From Shinisaurus crocodilurus (lineage: Eukaryota > Chordata > Lepidosauria > Squamata > Shinisauridae), in contig JAHFWL010000060.1 in the NCBI GenBank assembly GCA_021292165.1, positions 1 through 64,000 on the forward strand: a stretch of DNA of 64,000 nucleotides, given 5' to 3'. The position numbers and the translations under genes were made by a program. Within the stretch, counting starts at the first letter, position 1, and each line of letters starts with the position of its first letter. Below the pieces are notes generated by a model. That model searched no databases. It was not told the origin of the DNA and saw nothing but the letters and a program-made list of their open reading frames with translations. Below are positions 1 through 11,081 of the stretch, piece by piece.

Positions 1-21
1 GATGTTCTATAGGAAAGGCAT

Positions 22-552
22 GTGATAAGCAGGCATTTTATAAATATGTCTCCTATATTTTCATTGACAACCAGGGGAGAATGGATAGAGAGTGATTCCT
101 GTAAAGATCCACCAACTGGGAACCTGTTGGACTTAAGCTGTGTTTCCCATTTACCTCCTCAACACCAAGTTGCTAGAGTAACTTCAACTATCAGTATTTC
201 TAGCGAATTAGACAGTGCTGCCAAGGTGCATACAATTAATAATATAACAGACCTTTCCGAGGTCCTTTGGCCAGAGGAACTATTGCTGATTGAAAGCTTT
301 GGTGCTTTACCAAAACAGGAACAACTTGTGAACATTCAGAGAATTAAGTCGCTGAAGGATCTACTAATCAAAATGTGTCCACAGGAATTAGGATCTCCTC
401 TGTTTCCTGAAGAAGCCACTACAAAGGTGAAAAGAGCAGCTAGTGAGCTGAGTGTGCCTCCAGCTTCTGTATTGAGTATCTCCAACCCTAAGGGAGGATT
501 GGCACTTAGCCCAAAGATTCTGAAAACAAAACTACTAAAATTCCTCCCTTAG
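22..552 (+). pseudogene. LINE upstream open frame, 176 codons, function not recognised
   Basis: An uninterrupted frame lies just 5' of the endonuclease region. It is rich in Ser, Leu and Pro and shows no zinc finger, coiled coil or catalytic motif that I can recognise. Its position suggests the end of the LINE's first ORF or the N-terminal leader of its second. It ends about 320 bp before the endonuclease begins, across sequence full of stops. The ATG at 22 is only the first Met after the window edge, so the true start is unknown. Confidence 0.35.
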
Positions 553-851
553 GCTCTGAAAGGTGTCTGCTCAATCTCTCTAGATCAACTCCTCACAAGT
601 GACTCAAAACCAATCTGACACAGAATTATCCAAAATTCCCCTTGATATATATGAGCCTATGAGAGCCAGCCTTATAGACTGGACCACCATGAGGCAATTG
701 GATCCTCACGAGATTGGCTCACAAGTAATGATTGATCATCCCAGTTTAGGTTAAAAATTTACCAAATCCACCGAAGCACTCAACCAATCCCTGTGTGTTT
801 GATATCGAGAGGGGTAGGTTTGATATAATTGAAGAACTGGATTGACCAAGT

Positions 852-1960
852 GTGTGTGTGTGGTGGGGGGGGGTTGGCTCTCAGCTAAAAATTATATCCT
901 GGAATATTGCTGGGTGGAATGTTAAAAGCAATGATCCAGATCTTCTGGCTTATTTAAGTGGTTTTGATAATTCTGTGTCAGAGACTTGGTGTAGTGACCA
1001 TATCTGTTTAAATGGGTATACGCCCTTTTGTCTTCCGCACTCCCCAAGGGAGGTAAGGGTAGGGCAAGTCATGGACTGTGTGTTACTCCCCAAGGGAGGT
1101 AAGGGTAGGGCAAGTCATGGACTGTGTGTTTTGGTTTCATTGTCTATAGATGCCAAGTTGATAGCACAACCAAATTGTGATTCTTTTGCATCGGCCTTGG
1201 TTTTGGAGCTGAGGGCTTCTAATCTGTCTTACTATGTTTAACATCTACTTGCTCCCTCTGAAAGAAAAGAGGAGGTGACATTAAACATGGCTTAAAGTTG
1301 AATGTTACTACCTAGAATTAACATGCCCATCCATCATAGCAGGTGATTTTAATGCAGGACTGGAACATACCTGGTGGACGGTCCTAATTATGATAATTAC
1401 TTGCCAGGAAGCAGGGAGCAACGTAGGGGTGGCTTATATCTTATATCAACCCCTTGGGGAGCGGTCTTCTTCATTGTGTTTTAATAATGATTTGTTCATT
1501 CTTAATGGCTCCAGTCCAAATGATAAGTGGGGGTGAATACACATTTGTTTCCTCTAGAGGATCGGAGTGTGGTGGATTATATTTTAGTCTCTAAAAATAT
1601 ACGGACTATGGGTTGTACTTCAAAGTAGCAGAGCGTTCCAATAGTGACCACATGCCTCTGGACCGTGTCTTGATGGTTCCAGGGACTATTAAGACAAAGG
1701 CCTATCATATTCCATTCTCTAGCACAGTTATCTGTGTAAATTCCAAAAAGATCAAATGGTCTAAAGAAACTGGGCATGCCTTTAATAGATTTATTCGCTC
1801 CCCCAGCCTTGTAAATATTATCAATCAGATTAATGTTGATATTTCCCCCGATGTGGGCCTAAGTGCTTATGAGAATGCCATGAAGGATTTATATCTTTCC
1901 ATCCATGTGGTTGATAGATTCCCCCCCCAAACTGGGGCAATCATAAAAAAAATGGTATGA
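852..1960 (+). pseudogene. LINE endonuclease domain, broken
   Basis: APE-type endonucleases of LINEs nick target DNA to prime reverse transcription. Near 885-920 the frame reads LKIISWNIAGW, the N-terminal strand with its metal-binding Asn. Near 975-1000 it reads SETWCSD, where the catalytic Glu of the ETW motif is kept but the usual preceding Gln is Ser. Near 1645-1662 it reads SDHMPL, the catalytic Ser-Asp-His at the end of the domain. A 46-bp tandem duplication at 1039-1130 and stops near 1241 and between 1300 and 1600 break the frame. No single ORF covers the domain. Confidence 0.75.
1039..1130. repeat. 46-bp tandem duplication inside the LINE
   Basis: Two identical 46-bp copies lie head to tail (1039-1084 and 1085-1130), each starting ACTCCCCAAGGGAGG. 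Because 46 is not a multiple of three the duplication shifts the frame of the endonuclease domain, so it is an inactivating change. Confidence 0.9.
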
Positions 1961-2289
1961 TCAGGAGAGTGATAATCTCAGGAGACAAATTCAGTCTGTC
2001 TATTGTAGTTATAGACCAAACAACGAGCACCAACTACCATATTCATACTGTGCATTGAGGAAGGACGATAAAAAGCTTTTACAGCATAAAAAAAGTGAAG
2101 CAATCAGGGAGTCGTGGCAAATGCTGATTGTAGCATCAGCCACATGAAACTGTAAAACCTTCTGGCAGCTAGTGTCGGGAGCATTAGGAAATAGCAATAG
2201 GGGCCCTGTATGCCATATCGCAGCCAACATTTGGGAAGAATATTTTCAAGTACTCTTTAATGACACCAGTACATCAAATTTCCCCCGTT

Positions 2290-3702
2290 TGCCTCCTGAC
2301 ACCCCGCAATAGCATAATGTTGATCCCAACATCACAGAGGAACTAATAGCCCAATTCAGGAAAGGAAAGGCCCCCGGCCCAGATGATATTCCCCCAGAGC
2401 TGCTGTTATCAAATATATGTAAGCTGGTGGACCCCACTGTTGACCTCATTGTTCACCTTAATTAACAGGACAGTCCCAGGCATAATTCCGGCAATTTCGT
2501 TGAAGGCCTTATTATCCCAATATATAAGAAAGGCCCTAAGACGATCCTCATAATTACCCGCCCCATCAGTCTGCTTTCGGTTGTTGGGAAGATCTATGCC
2601 AGCATTTAGGTGTTAAATTAAGGGAATGGATCAATAACAACAACATTCTGGGGGAAGAGCAGATCGGCTTCAAAGCTGGCTGCTCGACATTAGACCACTG
2701 TCTGGTATTGTCACATTTGGCATGTAAATACTCGGGGCCAAAAAGGTGGCAAACTCTTTACTGCCTTTATCAATTTAAAAATCAGTGTTTGATTTTATTT
2801 CATGTGAACATCTCTGGAACAAATTAGCGCAGCACTCAATTGACAGAAGGCTTCTTTTTAAAATTTATTTTAACACAACAGCTCAGGTCCGATGTAGCAA
2901 TCATGGTCATTTCACTAATGAGATTGCTTCTACCCAGGGTGTAAGACAAGGATGTGTCCTTGCCCCTATCTTATTCAATTTCTATCTGGCAGACCTTCCC
3001 TCTGTCAGCAGGAGGAGGAAAATAAATTACCTCCAACGCAGCAGGTCTGAAAGCAGAGGGTAGCAATGAGTGATTTTATATATACAGTTTTATTGTAGAG
3101 TAACAGAGTATAGATATTGCAATCTCCCTGTACAAAGGGAGCTTACCATACAGTAGTAGTAGCAGTTGTTTCTTATCCAAGGCACAGCAACACACAGTAG
3201 GAGGCCTGCAGCAACAGAGTAGCTACTGCAGCAACCCAGAGCACAGCTCAGCTGTCTTAAGTAGCAGCTAAATGGTGCCTCATCCTGTTCACAGGTGCAG
3301 GCACTTACATGCCTTCGCTGTGAGTCAAAACTTACGTTGTGATGTTACACGAAATACCAACACCCTCCACGTTGGCATCAATTCCGTCTCATCCACCTAA
3401 AATTGCCCATACAATTTTGTTTTATTCTTTATGCAGACGATGCAGTATTGATCTCTCAGACCCGATTGGGTCTGAAGAGATTACTGAAGGGCTTCACGGA
3501 GTATTGTAAAAACAATCATTTAATAATCAATTTTATAAAAACTAAAATATTGGTCTTCTCAAAGCGGAATACCAATTTTTTATGGCATGTGGAGTCCCAG
3601 AAAATTGAACAAGTTGACTCATATAAATATTTGGGTATATGGTTTCACCAGGCTATCAGATGGAGTGTACAGGAAAGTTATATTAAATCAAATGCAGCTT
3701 AG
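2290..3702 (+). pseudogene. LINE reverse transcriptase domain, broken and split by an LTR
   Basis: The conserved blocks of a non-LTR reverse transcriptase appear in order: KGKAPGPDDIP near 2362, EEQIGFKAGCSTLDH near 2655, STQGVRQGCVLAPILF near 2930, the catalytic YADD at 3430-3441, then KTKILVFSK and YKYLGIW near 3540-3640. Several frame changes are needed to read through. A 360-bp solo LTR sits between the GVRQGC and YADD blocks, with the same CCCTC at each edge. The catalytic Asp pair is intact but the protein cannot be made. Confidence 0.82.
3003..3362 (-). mobile_element. Solo LTR, 360 bp, 5-bp TSD CCCTC
   Basis: The block interrupts the LINE reverse transcriptase and is bounded by CCCTC at 2998-3002 and 3363-3367. 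It begins TG and ends CA. Read on the minus strand it starts TGTTGGTATTT and ends CTGCTGACA, with an AATAAA polyadenylation signal in the 3' part (TTTATT near 3096 on +). LINE coding resumes directly after the second TSD. A TGTTGG start plus a 5-bp TSD is typical of Ty1/copia-type LTRs, so I suggest that family without proof. No internal domain is present, so it is a recombined solo LTR. Confidence 0.8.
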
Positions 3703-5382
3703 TGTGTGGCGCAATTCTCCACTTTTTCTTATGAAAGATGGGAAATATTTACCTGCTGCAATTCGGGTGTTTAAAACTAAGACTCAGTCACAGACCCTTT
3801 TTGGAGCACCTATATGGTTTCCCTACTCCAAGAACTCACTTGAGGGCATTCAAACTTACCTTTTGAGAGCAATATTTGGTGTTCCTAGGTATGTCGCAGG
3901 GACAGCCCTTAATTTAGAGACTGGGATTAATTCATTGCAATGTGTGGCATGGATATTTTCTGTCCACTATTGGCTTTGCTGTCATCAGGCACTCCCTCCT
4001 GATTCATTGGTGTCTAAGGTTTTGTTAGATTCATATAAATCTCCGTGGGTAAAGGCTATAGAGAATAAAGTTACTTCAATAGGTTTTGCCCCTTCTTATC
4101 TTTTCTCTATGGATTTAGATAGTGCCAAATTTATAGTCAAATGGAGATTAACAGATATAGACAACCAAGAGCTGCTAAGTGCAGCTCGGGGTCCATGCTC
4201 CCCTCAGTCATTGGGTCTTTTGAGATACCCTCCAAGTAAAGGAATGTCTTACTTGGAGTGGTTAACTATCCCCAAATATAGGAGGGCCTTTTCGTTACTG
4301 TGAAAAGGACCAAAGCTGGTCCTCTATGTGAGTTTGGGCACCAAGGGGTTAACTGGAGTGGGGTTACACCCTTTACGCGTGGTTCGTGGCACCTAGGCAG
4401 AAGCCGCGACCAATTTTAACACTAGAACAGTGAAAGAAGCAGTCTTATGAATGGGTAAACAGAGTTTAATTGAGCGTATCAAAACATACACAAAAGCAGC
4501 ACGCAAAGCACGTGTCTGCAATTGACATTGGTATAGAGCGAGCCGTAGCGGTAATACACACAAGGGTTACCTGGAATGACCCTGGTTCCATCTACAGCTG
4601 CGTATGCTAGCGACTGGGCGAATTCAGCTAGTTTCACCGGGAGCTTCCCGGGGCTGGATCCTGAGGAGGGACCGAAGCACTGGACCTCCGCGCAGCTTGC
4701 TGCCCACGACCAACAACCTTTTCCTGCCACAAGCCCCCTTCTTTATCCCCTCTTCTTGGCTCCCTCCTCCCTCCTGTGCCCCCTCCCCTCCTGACCGGTT
4801 GAACGAGCCAGGAGTACCTGTTTCTCTGGGTGCTTTAGGGTGCTTAGGAGTACTTGCCACTTCTTTGTGGACACCAGGCATCTTGGCACCCCTCTTGTTG
4901 TTTGGAATGTTTTACAGCTCATTTGGCTGCCAGGGGAGGGGAAGTTTGCCAGGGGGTATGCAGATGTGTTCCATTGTGAGCCTCGTTGCATGAATCAAGT
5001 GCGGTACCAGGTGAGAGGCGGGGGTCTGAGAGGTGGGGGTCTGTGTGTACCTGCCCTGGCTTTCTCTTCACAGTTACCAAGATTCAATGCCCTCCCCTCA
5101 AGCTTACTGGAGGGTTGATATGGCAAAACTCCAAGGAACACCAGATGTTGCCCGTGCAACAACATGGAGATAGAGTCCATTTTACATGTATTATTTCAAT
5201 GCAGCTTCTACCAAGGAGCGAGGAAAGATTTGATACTTCCCATAATGCAAAAGCTTCCTGGTCACTCAACTGAGCCTCTTATGACTATATTACTTCTTGG
5301 CACAAACCAACAAATTACGAAGCAAGTAGCGAAATATCTGAACCTGGCCATCTCTACTAGACCCTGTATATTGGTGTGCTAG
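3587..5382 (+). pseudogene. LINE ORF2 C-terminal part, split by a solo LTR
   Basis: A 238-codon frame (3587-4303) continues the LINE protein after the reverse transcriptase with the Leu/Trp-rich connector typical of LINE C-termini. It is cut at 4298 by a 774-bp LTR and resumes at 5078. The last piece (to 5382) carries CCPCNN followed by H and C in ESILHVLFQC, a CCHC-like zinc-binding arrangement seen at the end of many APE LINE proteins. One in-frame stop (near 5118) and a frame change lie between the pieces. Confidence 0.72.
4299..5072 (-). mobile_element. Solo LTR, 774 bp, 5-bp TSD GTTAC
   Basis: GTTAC at 4294-4298 and 5073-5077 flanks a block that starts TGTGAA and ends TTCACA, a perfect 6-bp terminal inverted repeat with canonical TG...CA ends. 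Removing the block rejoins the LINE reading frame. On the minus strand an ATTAAA-type signal lies near 4460-4475, so the LTR points left. The 5-bp TSD fits gypsy/copia elements or class III endogenous retroviruses. It has no similarity that I can see to the 360-bp LTR. ORFs inside it (for example 4604-4993) are low-complexity shadows. Confidence 0.85.
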
Positions 5383-5432
5383 GCTAACGATTTGTCAATT
5401 TTATTATTCATGTGTGCTATTTGTTTATGTAT

Positions 5433-7442
5433 ATACTAGCTTTTGCCCGTGGCTTCGCTCGCGTGATGAAGAGTGACCGTGCCAAGTTTGCATGGGTCGT
5501 CATTTTCCTGTAGGCACTATTGGTTGAAAATTCCTTAAGGTTGCTGACCGCTGTTTTGAATCGCTCCATAGGAAAGGTCCTCCGGGACCACATAATGGAA
5601 TCCTAGCTCCCCCAGGACTACCTGCTCCCCTGGGACTTTCAGCTCCCCCGGGACTGCACAATGAAATCCCAGCTCCCCCAGGACTACCTGCTCCCCTGGG
5701 ACTACACAATGAAATCCCAGCTCCCCCCCCCCAGACTACACAATGAAATCCCAGCTCCCCCCCTGGACTACACAATGAAATCCCTGCTCCCCCCCCCGGA
5801 CTGCACAATGAAATCCCAGCTCCCCCCCCCCCCCGGACTACACAATGAAATCCCAGCTTCCCTCCCTGGAATACACAATGAAATCTCTGGCCCCCCGGGA
5901 CTACACAATGAAATTCCAGCTCCCCCTGGACTGCACAATGAAATTCCTGTCCCCCAGGACTACACAGTGAAATCCCTGTTCTCCCCACCAGGATTGCACA
6001 ATGATATCCCTGCTCCCGCCCCTCCAGGTCTGCACAATGAAATCCCTGTTCCCCCCCCCCCCAGGGACTATACAATGAAATCCCAGTCCCCCCCCCCCCG
6101 GGACTACACAATGAAATCCCTGCTTCCCTCCCTGGATTACACAATGAAATCCCTGGCCCCCTGGGACTACACAATGAAATCCCAGCTCCCCCCAGGACTA
6201 CACAGTGAAATCCCTGTTCCTCCCCCTGGACTACACAATGAAATCCCTGTTCCTCCCCCTGGACTACACAATGAAATCCCTGTTCTCCCCCCCCAGGACT
6301 GCACAATGATATCCCTGCTCCCCCCTGCAGGACAGCACAATGAAATCCCTGCTCCCCCCCGGGATTGCACAGCACAATGAAATCCCAGCTTCCCCCCCGC
6401 CCAGGACTACACAACAATGAAATTCCAGCTCCCCCCGGGACTACACAATCAAATCTCTGTGTCCCCCCCCGGGACTACACAATGAAATCCCTGCTCCCCC
6501 CCTGGGACTACATAACAATGAAATCCCTGCCCCCCCCCAGGTCCACACAATGAAATCCCTGCTCCCCCCCCAGGACTACACAGTGAAATCCCTATTTCCC
6601 CCCCCCCCCCCCGGGTCTGCACAATGAAATCCCCGCTCCCCCCCCCCCCGGGACTGCACAATGAAATCCCAGCTTTGCCCCGGGTGTGATTCATATGAAC
6701 ATTCTGTTTTGACGCAGGAGAGATTTGCATATCTGCTCCTGTTTGGCCCCTGTGGCAGTTCATACGAACATTCTATATGTCGTTGGAGCGATTTGCATAA
6801 CCGCTCCTGAATGGCCCCTGCGAACATTCCAAGTGACACCATTGGCTCTCATCTATTTTGGGCCGTACAGGATGGTGCAGCGAGGGTTTTTCGGAGATTT
6901 GAACCCACCAGTCTTTGTCCTTGGGTGATGGAGAGTATGCGTGCCAAGTTTGGGGCAGATCCGTCAAAACGTGATGGAGCCTATGCGATGATGCCCTGCA
7001 CACAGCAGTCATTCAGTCAGGCAGTTATTTTAAAAGTCTCCCTCCCTTTTCAGCCCCTCAGAGAACATTCTAAATGGCCTAGGGGAGATCTGCATACCCA
7101 GCCCTATTGGCCCCTGCAGGAATCCATAGGAACATTCTAAGTGTCGTATGGGCTATTTGCATAACTGCTCCTATTGGCTCCTGCAGCAATTCTGTGAGGC
7201 CGATTTGCATAACTGCTGCCCTGTTGTTTTGCCCACAGGAGATATGATTGTGGGGCGATTTTGCCCCTTTTTTTCACCCCCTTAGGGACAGAATTTCCAA
7301 ACATCCTTCCTTAGTGGGGCTTTACATCATAAAAGCAATGTTCCTTTAAAATTTCACGTTCCTAGATTAAACAGTTTGAGCTGAGAGTTTATGAGTCAGT
7401 CAGTCAGTCAGTCAGTCAGGACACTTTCTTTTATATATAGAT
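5433..7442 (+). mobile_element. Unclassified dispersed repeat inserted in the LINE 3' UTR
   Basis: The block begins near TACTAGCTTTTGCCCGTGGC, a start motif common in dispersed repeats of many animals, and ends near a TCAGTCAGTCAG run followed by TTTATATATAGATATT. Within it are a C-rich minisatellite (5625-6680) and several imperfect 70-80 bp segments with GATTTGCATAACTGCTCC and CGAACATTC (6700-7210). LINE 3' UTR sequence lies on both sides. I cannot say whether it is a SINE, a Helitron or another class. Confidence 0.55.
5625..6680. repeat. C-rich minisatellite, about 30 units of 28-42 bp
   Basis: The core ACTACACAATGAAATCCC(A/T)G is followed by a run of C (4 to 13) and GGGA. I count about 30 units with small changes: ATGAAAT to GTGAAAT or ATGATAT, and variable C tracts. 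The G-rich minus strand could form G-quadruplexes. Because many units are near multiples of three, long frames open on both strands (5661-6380 on +, 5500-6417 on -), but these are repeat artefacts. Confidence 0.92.
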
Positions 7443-7549
7443 ATTGGTTTTTTGTCCCTTTATTGTATTATACAACTGTTGATCAGCTGGGTTTTTAATT
7501 GTTGTTATAAATGTTCTGTTGACTGTTAATAAAAAGATAGATTAAAAAA

Positions 7550-8050
7550 AAGATTGAACAAAGTTTTGCTTGGATACATGTATAACAGAATTCAGTAACA
7601 AATATATATCTTGTAATCAGTAGAGTACTATCTAAAAGTATCTGAGTGCTCTTTTATATTTCCTGTTAGTGTAGTCAATTACATTTAGAACTGGGCACCA
7701 TTTTTCTATAAAATTATAATTACATTTGGGATTAGTTGTACCCTTTAACTGATGTGAGATCATCTCCATAGTTAATATTTCCCATATCTTATATCATCCC
7801 TGGATATTAGAAGGATTTTATTTGTCCATTTTGCTGCAATTCGGAACTTTGCTGCTATTAAAAGAAGAGCAAGCTGCTCCCTTCTCATCCGTGGCACTGC
7901 TTCCTTGTCCATAACACCCAACAAAAGTGTCAGAAGGCCAACCAGTAATAAATACCGTGTAAGTTTCTTAATATGTGTGAGTATCCTAACCCAGTATCTT
8001 TGTATCTTAGGACATCCCCATCAACGTATGGCTATATGATCCTGTTTTGC
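7550..8050 (-). mobile_element. L1-like LINE ORF2 C-terminal fragment, antisense
   Basis: Read on the minus strand, this stretch gives CPKIQRYWVRILTHIKK followed by a segment containing LLLGVMDKE and AAKFRIAAKWTNKIL. That is the usual Cys-pair, Trp and Ala-Ala-(R/K)-x-x-(I/L)-A pattern at the C-terminus of L1-type ORF2 proteins. Stops follow. It abuts the A-tail of the + strand LINE. Confidence 0.5.
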
Positions 8051-8162
8051 CACATCAATAAATGAGTATAAATGAATGTTTATGTGGAGTTAGATACCAT
8101 CTTGAAACTATTTAAAGACAAGCTCCCTAATTAATTTTCAAAGGTGTAGATTTGGGAGGTTA

Positions 8163-8290
8163 AGGGTGCAATCCTATGCATGTTTAGACAGAAAAAGGTC
8201 CTACAAAAGCATGGCTGTCTGGAGCAGGCTGGGAGTTGTAGGACTTCTTTCTGTCTAAACATGCTGCTGACAGGGTTGCACCCTAAGAGG
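8163..8290. repeat. Fold-back element, family 'GTTTAGACAGAAA'
   Basis: The left arm AGGGTGCAATCCTATGCATG then TTTAGACAGAAA is mirrored by TTTCTGTCTAAACATG then GGGTTGCACCCT at the right. Related copies lie at 27244-27358 and 29015-29180. It is a short non-autonomous inverted-repeat element (MITE-like) without coding capacity. Confidence 0.6.
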
Positions 8291-8407
8291 AATATGCTTT
8301 TAACTTTAGTTAACCCCACCTGCTTCTTGAGCATAGGTATTGCAAAATCGTTTACTGGTGGCAACAGCATTAAAAACCTGTTACAATCCACCTAGCCAAG
8401 TACGTAT

Positions 8408-8520
8408 TTATTTATTTATTTCATTTTTATTCCGCCCAATAGCCGAAGCTCTCTGGGCGGTTTACAGCAATTAACAAGACAGTCCCTGCCCGCAGGCTTA
8501 CAATCTAAAAAGACACGACA
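8408..8520 (-). mobile_element. CR1/L2-like LINE 3' end, antisense
   Basis: A TTTATTTATTT tail is followed by ATTCCGCCCAATAGCCGAAG and CTCTCTGGGCGGTTTACA, then by GACAGTCCCTGCCC and CTTACAATCTAAAAAGAC. The same tail appears at 40826, 43762, 48218, 57330, 59838 and 63158. Confidence 0.75.
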
Positions 8521-8564
8521 CACAAGGAAAAAGGAATGGGGAGGTAAGAAGGGGGACGTGTTAA

Positions 8565-9060
8565 TACCTTTCTTTTTTTTTACTTTGCAATTTTAATTTT
8601 GTTTCTATGTGAAACAAACACATAATATCAAACATATAACAATTAACAAAACAAAATAGACCTCCGATTTTCTTCTACAGCAAATATAGGTAACAATAAT
8701 TTTTCTTACTGGATAATCAGAATGAGAAATCTCTTTTTTCCCGTTGTCCCAAATTCACTTATTATTCCATAAACCCACAAACAATCATTATTTTCCAGTC
8801 TCTCTGCAAAAAGTCAATTAGAGATTTCCACTCAACAATAAAGGTGGATGTCCTTTCTCTGATTAATGATGTGAGTTTGGCCATCTCTGCCAGCTCCAGC
8901 ATCTTGACCAACCATTCTTCTGTCGTAGGCACTGCTGGACCTTTCCATTTCTGTGCATATAGTAATCTCGCTGCTGTGTTAATACCATTTTCATGGATAA
9001 ATTTGTGCCTCCGTGTGTGCCTTTTTCCTGCACCTCAAATATCGTACGGACCAATATATT
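8565..9060 (-). mobile_element. L1 LINE 3' end with ORF2 C-terminus, antisense, 5'-truncated
   Basis: On the minus strand the sequence reads TAARLLYAQKWKG, then PTTEEWLVKMLELAEMAKLT, then stops, an AT-rich 3' UTR and a poly-A tail (T-run at 8572-8582 on +). The motifs match the C-terminal end of squamate-type L1 ORF2. The copy is truncated at its 5' end near 9060, as usual for L1. Confidence 0.8.
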
Positions 9061-9324
9061 TTACAAGCCAATGCGGTGAAAAAAAAAGTACAAAGTACAG
9101 TGGAAAAGAAGTACAAGCAGGATCCAGTCTAAGTAAAGGATTTGAGAGTCTGATGAACAGATTAGACCACTTACTTAACCCTCTCGTTCAAATCATTTCA
9201 AAGCATTTAAGATTTTAAATGCTTAACCTTGGCTGCAACGTGCCCCTACGTTTCCTCTCTCTTCGCTTAAAAAGAAAAATGAATATACTGATATATATTT
9301 TTTAAAGTGATACCAGAGGAAACC

Positions 9325-9502
9325 TATTCATGTCTACGCAGAAGTAAATCACACCCCTTGAGTTCAATGGGGCTTGCTCCCAGGCAAGTGGGTATAGGAC
9401 TACAGCCTATAACTCTTAGAAAAGGAGATTTGCTCTTCTTTTGACGGGCACTGGGCGCCACAATAATATTGCAGGCTGGGTTCGCCCCCCCTTGTTGCTG
9501 CA

Positions 9503-9551
<49 letters not shown>

Positions 9552-9758
9552 CAAAGCTTTGGATATGCAGAATGTCTTCCTGGCTTTATCGAGTGCGTCT
9601 CTTTCTTGTCTGTCTGTTTCTATCTAGAAGCAACACCTCCAGCGCGCTAACTGTGGCTAAACGCCAGGTCCCGCAGCGCAATCCTATGAGCGTTTACTCA
9701 GAAGTAGGTCCCACCATGTTCAATGGAGTTTACTGTGAGAATAGGATTTCAGCCTCCA
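9325..9758. repeat. Two copies of the 'AATCCTATGCA' fold-back element
   Basis: Copies at about 9325-9412 and 9674-9758 show the family pattern: a left arm with (G)CAATCCTATGCATG...ACTCAGAAGTAAGTCCCA, a centre TTGAGTTCAATGGG, and a right arm CTTACTCCCAGGTAAGT...ATAGGATTGCA. The arms are imperfect inverted repeats. More than fifteen copies lie across the window. Confidence 0.7.
9504..9551. repeat. (ATG)n microsatellite
   Basis: About 16 uninterrupted GAT/ATG triplets. It opens meaningless poly-Met and poly-His frames on the two strands. Confidence 0.95.
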
Positions 9759-10159
9759 CTTTGCGTAGCGGTCGATTTCACTATCGGTTCTTTCTTTATT
9801 CATTCATCTTGATCCATCCAAGTTACTATGGTAAGCAAGCAAAACAACAACAACACCCCGTCCCCCAGCACACCTTGTTTTGACACATCTGTATGGGGGG
9901 GACAAAAGTCTATAATTTCCTCAGTGACTAGGTCGGTTAAACGCAGAGACGCCTCCGGTGCCCGCCCTTGCTCGTGGAAATACGTTGCAAGATATTTATT
10001 TATTTGTTTTGCTTTTATGAGATTTCTACCATATGAGATATGGCATTTAATGTAATAAATTATCTAAGCGGGTCACACTGAAGAGACGGGATTTCTTCCC
10101 TATTAGCTGCAAGTTAATAAAATGCCCATTCTCCTGTGCACCCTCGAATAGGAATAAGA

Positions 10160-10240
10160 CTGCCGTGCCGTCCTATACACACTTACCTGGGTGGGAGTGA
10201 GCTCCATTGAATTCAATGGGGCTTACTTCTGACTAGACGT
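10160..10240. repeat. 'AATCCTATGCA' fold-back element
   Basis: TCCTATACACACTTACCTGG, a centre CATTGAATTCAATGGGGC, then TTACTTCTGACTAGACGTGC: the right and left arms of the fold-back family in inverted order. Confidence 0.7.
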
Positions 10241-11039
10241 GCTGCTGTTAGAGATGCCCAAGACAGCATTGTTCATGGACGCCCCAGCCCAAACCCGGCG
10301 CTGGACCCGTTTACACCACACTCGATTTCAGCAACTTATGATAAATAAACGCTCTTCTCTTCCCCAATCCAGCCCTCTCCGCGCGCTCTACCCTGGCCAG
10401 CGCAAATCAGTCTTTGAAAACTAACAAACATCGATTGTCAACTAGCAGGAAACCCAATAACACTGAAAGTCGGGACTGGATTTAGAAGAAGTGTCAGAAT
10501 TCAGGCATGAGGATAAATCTATCACTGCACACGATGCAGCCATCAAACCTTAAGCCATTTAAAGTGCCATTAATTTAAGTGGAAGTGATGGGTAGCACGA
10601 TTTAATATACCTGTTTATTCAGAAGTAAATCTCGCTTCATTCGGTGGGACTTACTCCCAAGCAGTGGTGGTGGCGTTGGGGCAGGACTTTGGGAGAAAAG
10701 TCCAGGGCCCCAATCAGCAGAAGGAGCGCGGCGGCCCCCAAGCGCGGCAGAGTTGGCTTAGCACATTTTGAAGTAATTGGCATTACCATCTAAAGACCTC
10801 CCGCCCCACACGATTAAAACCATTGTCTAGGATCGTGCCCCTTGGATCCCTAGAGAATTCCAACTAAAACTTCCGATCTAATTATTTACCTGTTGCACTT
10901 GCACGATTGTGAAATACCTTTATTAGGAGCGTTGCAAAATGTCACAAAGAGTGTGAAAGCTTCCCAGTTCTCCAGAACTCTTCCATAAAGCTAGGTGGTA
11001 CCAAAAAAAAAAAGCACCTTGAGTAGAAAGGCGGGGTAC

Positions 11040-11080
<41 letters not shown>
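11040..11080. repeat. (TAGA)n microsatellite
   Basis: About ten GATA/TAGA tetramers. Confidence 0.95.

Positions 11081-11081
<1 letters not shown>

Larger units (their letters stand above)
1..7548 (+). mobile_element. Decayed APE-type non-LTR retrotransposon (LINE), 5' end outside the window
   Basis: In order along the + strand I see an apurinic-type endonuclease with its ISWN, ETW and SDH motifs, a reverse transcriptase with the KAPGPDD, GVRQGC and YADD motifs, a C-terminal Cys/His segment, a 3' UTR and an A-rich tail near 7528-7548. Stops and frameshifts break every domain, so it is dead. Three later insertions split it: solo LTRs at 3003-3362 and 4299-5072 and an unclassified repeat at about 5433-7442. 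I do not assign a clade; order and motifs fit the jockey/CR1/I-like side of APE LINEs. No TSD can be defined because the 5' end is cut by the window edge. Confidence 0.88.

Noticed and set aside
5500..6417. A 305-codon Gly/Cys-rich frame on the minus strand and a 239-codon Pro-rich frame on +
   Set aside because: Both are translations of the minisatellite. Period, composition and the presence of frames on both strands follow from the repeat unit alone.
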